Below are positions 5,528 through 6,754 of a stretch of 6,754 nucleotides of DNA, piece by piece (the stretch's first letter is position 1; each line of letters begins with the position of its first letter). The stretch lies in NCBI GenBank assembly GCA_015490395.1, contig WFXX01000303.1:1-6754 (forward strand), given 5' to 3'. The position numbers were made by a program, and so were the translations under genes. The DNA is from Gammaproteobacteria bacterium. Lineage in GTDB: Bacteria; Pseudomonadota; Gammaproteobacteria; DRLM01. A model generated the notes under the pieces. It did no database searches. It was not told the DNA's origin and saw only the letters and a program-made list of their open reading frames with translations.

Positions 5528-6341
5528 AGGCGTGGCCGGTGCGGAGAAGGAACCGGGCCCTTGGCTGTGGGCCGATTGGCCGGCGCCGCCCCGGGTGCGC
5601 GCCCTGTGCACCACTCGCGGCCTGGCCGAGGGCTGGGGGGCGAGCGGGGGTCCCTATGCCCGCTTCAACCTGGGCGCGGCGGTAAGCGACCGACCCGAGG
5701 CGGTGGCCGCCAACCGGGCCCTCCTGCGCCGGGCCCTGGGGCTCGCCCTGGAGCCGGCCTGGCTGCACCAGGTGCACGGGGCTCAGGTGGTGCCTGCTCG
5801 GCCCGGCGGCGGTGAGAAGGCCGACGGCGCCTGGACCGATCGTCCTGGCCTGGCCTGCGCGGTGCTGGTGGCCGACTGCCTGCCCGTGCTTCTCTGCGAC
5901 CGGGCTGGCACCCGGGTGGCGGCGGTGCATGCCGGCTGGAGGGGTCTGGCGGCGGGGGTGCTGGAGGCTGCCGTGACCGCCCTCGGGCTGCCCGGCCGGG
6001 AGCTGCTGGTCTGGTTGGGGCCGGCCATCGGCCCTGGAGCCTTCGAGGTGGGGCCGGAGGTGCGCGCCGCCCTCCTGGCCAGAGACCCGGGCGCCGGGGC
6101 CTGCTTCCGGCCCCGCCACCGTGGTGACCGGAGCGAGCGGTGGCTGGCAGACCTGCCCGGCTTGGTCCGGCGTCGCCTGGAGGCCCTGGGGGTGCGTGAG
6201 GTCCACGGGGGGCGCTGGTGTACCTGGTCGGAGCCGGCCCGTTTCTACTCCCACCGCCGCGCCGGCGGGCGCACGGGCCGACAGGCGGCTCTGGTCTGGC
6301 TGGAGCCGTTGCCCCTGGTCCCCGCCGGCGGCTCCCGCTAA
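5517..6341 (+). CDS. pgeF: PgeF/YfiH family, laccase-domain (purine nucleoside phosphorylase-type) protein
   Basis: This family was first called polyphenol oxidase/laccase domain protein. Members have been shown to act on purine nucleosides (adenosine deaminase and phosphorylase activity), and E. coli PgeF is linked to removing mis-incorporated amino acids from peptidoglycan precursors. Which role dominates here is unknown. The 274 residues include an N-terminal extension of about 20 over E. coli YfiH (243). The metal-site residues are all present: His87 in LHQVHG, Cys121 in VADCLPVL and His138 in VHAGWRGLAAGVLE, matching E. coli H71, C107 and H124. LGPAIGPGAFEVG (167-179) and the C-terminal FYSHRR are also conserved. 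The start is ATG at 5517, overlapping the end of rluD by 11 nt; an adjacent in-frame GTG at 5514 is an equal alternative. The overlap implies translational coupling. The TAA stop is at 6339-6341. Confidence 0.95.
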   Translation: MAPEGVAGAEKEPGPWLWADWPAPPRVRALCTTRGLAEGWGASGGPYARFNLGAAVSDRPEAVAANRALLRRALGLALEPAWLHQVHGAQVVPARPGGGEKADGAWTDRPGLACAVLVADCLPVLLCDRAGTRVAAVHAGWRGLAAGVLEAAVTALGLPGRELLVWLGPAIGPGAFEVGPEVRAALLARDPGAGACFRPRHRGDRSERWLADLPGLVRRRLEALGVREVHGGRWCTWSEPARFYSHRRAGGRTGRQAALVWLEPLPLVPAGGSR

Positions 6342-6406
6342 ACTGGCGCGCTCGCGGCCTCCCCGGCCGAGGGTCCCCCCGGCGAGGAGCCCTGCTGCCC
6401 CTACCC

Positions 6407-6410
6407 GGAG
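6407..6410 (+). promoter_or_regulatory. Shine-Dalgarno sequence deciding the zip start
   Basis: GGAG lies 6 nt before TTG 6417. No ATG or GTG is in frame between the pgeF stop and this point, so the site supports the TTG as start. Confidence 0.5.
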
Positions 6411-6416
6411 CCTCCC

Positions 6417-6754
6417 TTGAGCGACACCTCTCAGCCCGGCCTGTGGATCGCCGCCGCCGCCCTGCTCGCCGGGCCTGGGCCGGTGCTCCTCGCCGGCCCC
6501 TTCCTCCTGCTCCCCGAGCCGCGCCGACGGAGGCTGCTGCCCGCCCTGGTGAGCTTCGCCGTGGGCGTCCTCCTGGGCGCGGCCTTCCTGGCCCTCCTGC
6601 CCCGCGCCCTGGAGCGGGGGGACCTGCACGCCGTCCCCGCGGCCATGCTGGCCGGGCTGGTGGCCTTCTTCCTGCTGGAGCGGCTGCTCCTCTGGCACCA
6701 CTGCCACCACGAGACTTGCGCCCTGCGGGGGGGGGAGGCCGTGCCCGCCCGGGC
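6417..6754 (+). CDS. ZIP-family metal transporter, 5' part (truncated by window end)
   Basis: A predicted inner-membrane transporter for zinc or another divalent metal. 112 codons plus two bases are visible. Three hydrophobic segments can be seen: about 9-32 (after LWIAAAALLAGPG), 40-62 (LVSFAVGVLLGAAFLALLP) and 72-93 (AVPAAMLAGLVAFFLLERLLLW). They are followed by HHCHHETC (94-101), the His-rich loop found after TM3 in many bacterial ZIP proteins. The metal-coordinating helices (TM4 and TM5 in the family) lie beyond the window, so substrate and activity cannot be judged. TM2 reads ALLPRAL where many relatives have HLLPEAL. The start is TTG at 6417 with GGAG 6 nt upstream; it lies 75 bp after pgeF, so it may share that transcript. 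A run of nine G (6727-6735) lies in the coding frame. Confidence 0.75.
   Translation, partial: MSDTSQPGLWIAAAALLAGPGPVLLAGPFLLLPEPRRRRLLPALVSFAVGVLLGAAFLALLPRALERGDLHAVPAAMLAGLVAFFLLERLLLWHHCHHETCALRGGEAVPAR

Noticed and set aside
6309..6344. Promoter for zip (TTGCCC ... TAAACT)
   Set aside because: Spacing is 24 bp, far from 17, and both boxes are poor matches; part of it lies within the end of pgeF.
6351..6371. Hairpin after pgeF (CGGCC/GGCCG around TCCCC) as a terminator
   Set aside because: The stem is only 5 bp and no T-run follows; such pairings are frequent in this base composition.
5178..6710. 510-residue open frame on the minus strand over rluD, pgeF and zip
   Set aside because: Same reason: long spurious frames are expected at this GC content, and the sense genes have full catalytic motifs.

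Overview
The window (6,754 bases, G+C about 70% or more by eye) is chromosomal and densely packed with housekeeping genes of a Gram-negative bacterium. The evidence for this is an outer-membrane assembly lipoprotein (BamD), a divergent bamD / rluD-pgeF arrangement familiar from Gammaproteobacteria, a PII protein very close to the enterobacterial GlnB, and an SSB ending in the canonical acidic tip. A high-GC gammaproteobacterium, perhaps a Chromatiales/Ectothiorhodospiraceae-like lineage, is my best guess. The lineage is inference; the gene identities are much firmer.

Layout. 1-440 (+): 3' part of ssb. 553-2609 (+): sucC and sucD, both subunits of succinyl-CoA synthetase, with all inspected catalytic residues present. 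2652-2990 (+): glnB (PII), 42 nt behind sucD with a strong ribosome binding site and a perfect 20-bp palindrome in the gap. 2997-4348 (-): a two-gene operon of bamD followed by a nitroreductase-family flavoprotein; it meets glnB tail to tail with only 6 bp between stops. 4349-4507: a 159-bp divergent control region between bamD and rluD, with a good -10 candidate for rluD. 4508-6341 (+): rluD and pgeF, overlapping by 11 nt. 6417-6754 (+): start of a ZIP-family metal transporter gene that runs off the window.

How the genes fit together. SucCD makes or uses succinyl-CoA downstream of 2-oxoglutarate in the TCA cycle, and PII senses 2-oxoglutarate and ATP/ADP, so sucCD-glnB is a plausible carbon/nitrogen unit. 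BamD is part of the beta-barrel assembly machine; RluD matures 23S rRNA; PgeF (YfiH) is linked to purine nucleoside metabolism and peptidoglycan editing. The nitroreductase and the ZIP transporter are the less predictable members.

I found no RNA gene, mobile element, CRISPR array, phage remnant or novel multi-gene system. The points worth a second look are small: the palindrome before glnB, the nitroreductase coupled to bamD, the altered TM2 signature and 9-G tract in the ZIP gene, non-ATG starts (bamD TTG, nitroreductase GTG, rluD GTG, zip TTG), and a sucC start without a visible Shine-Dalgarno sequence.
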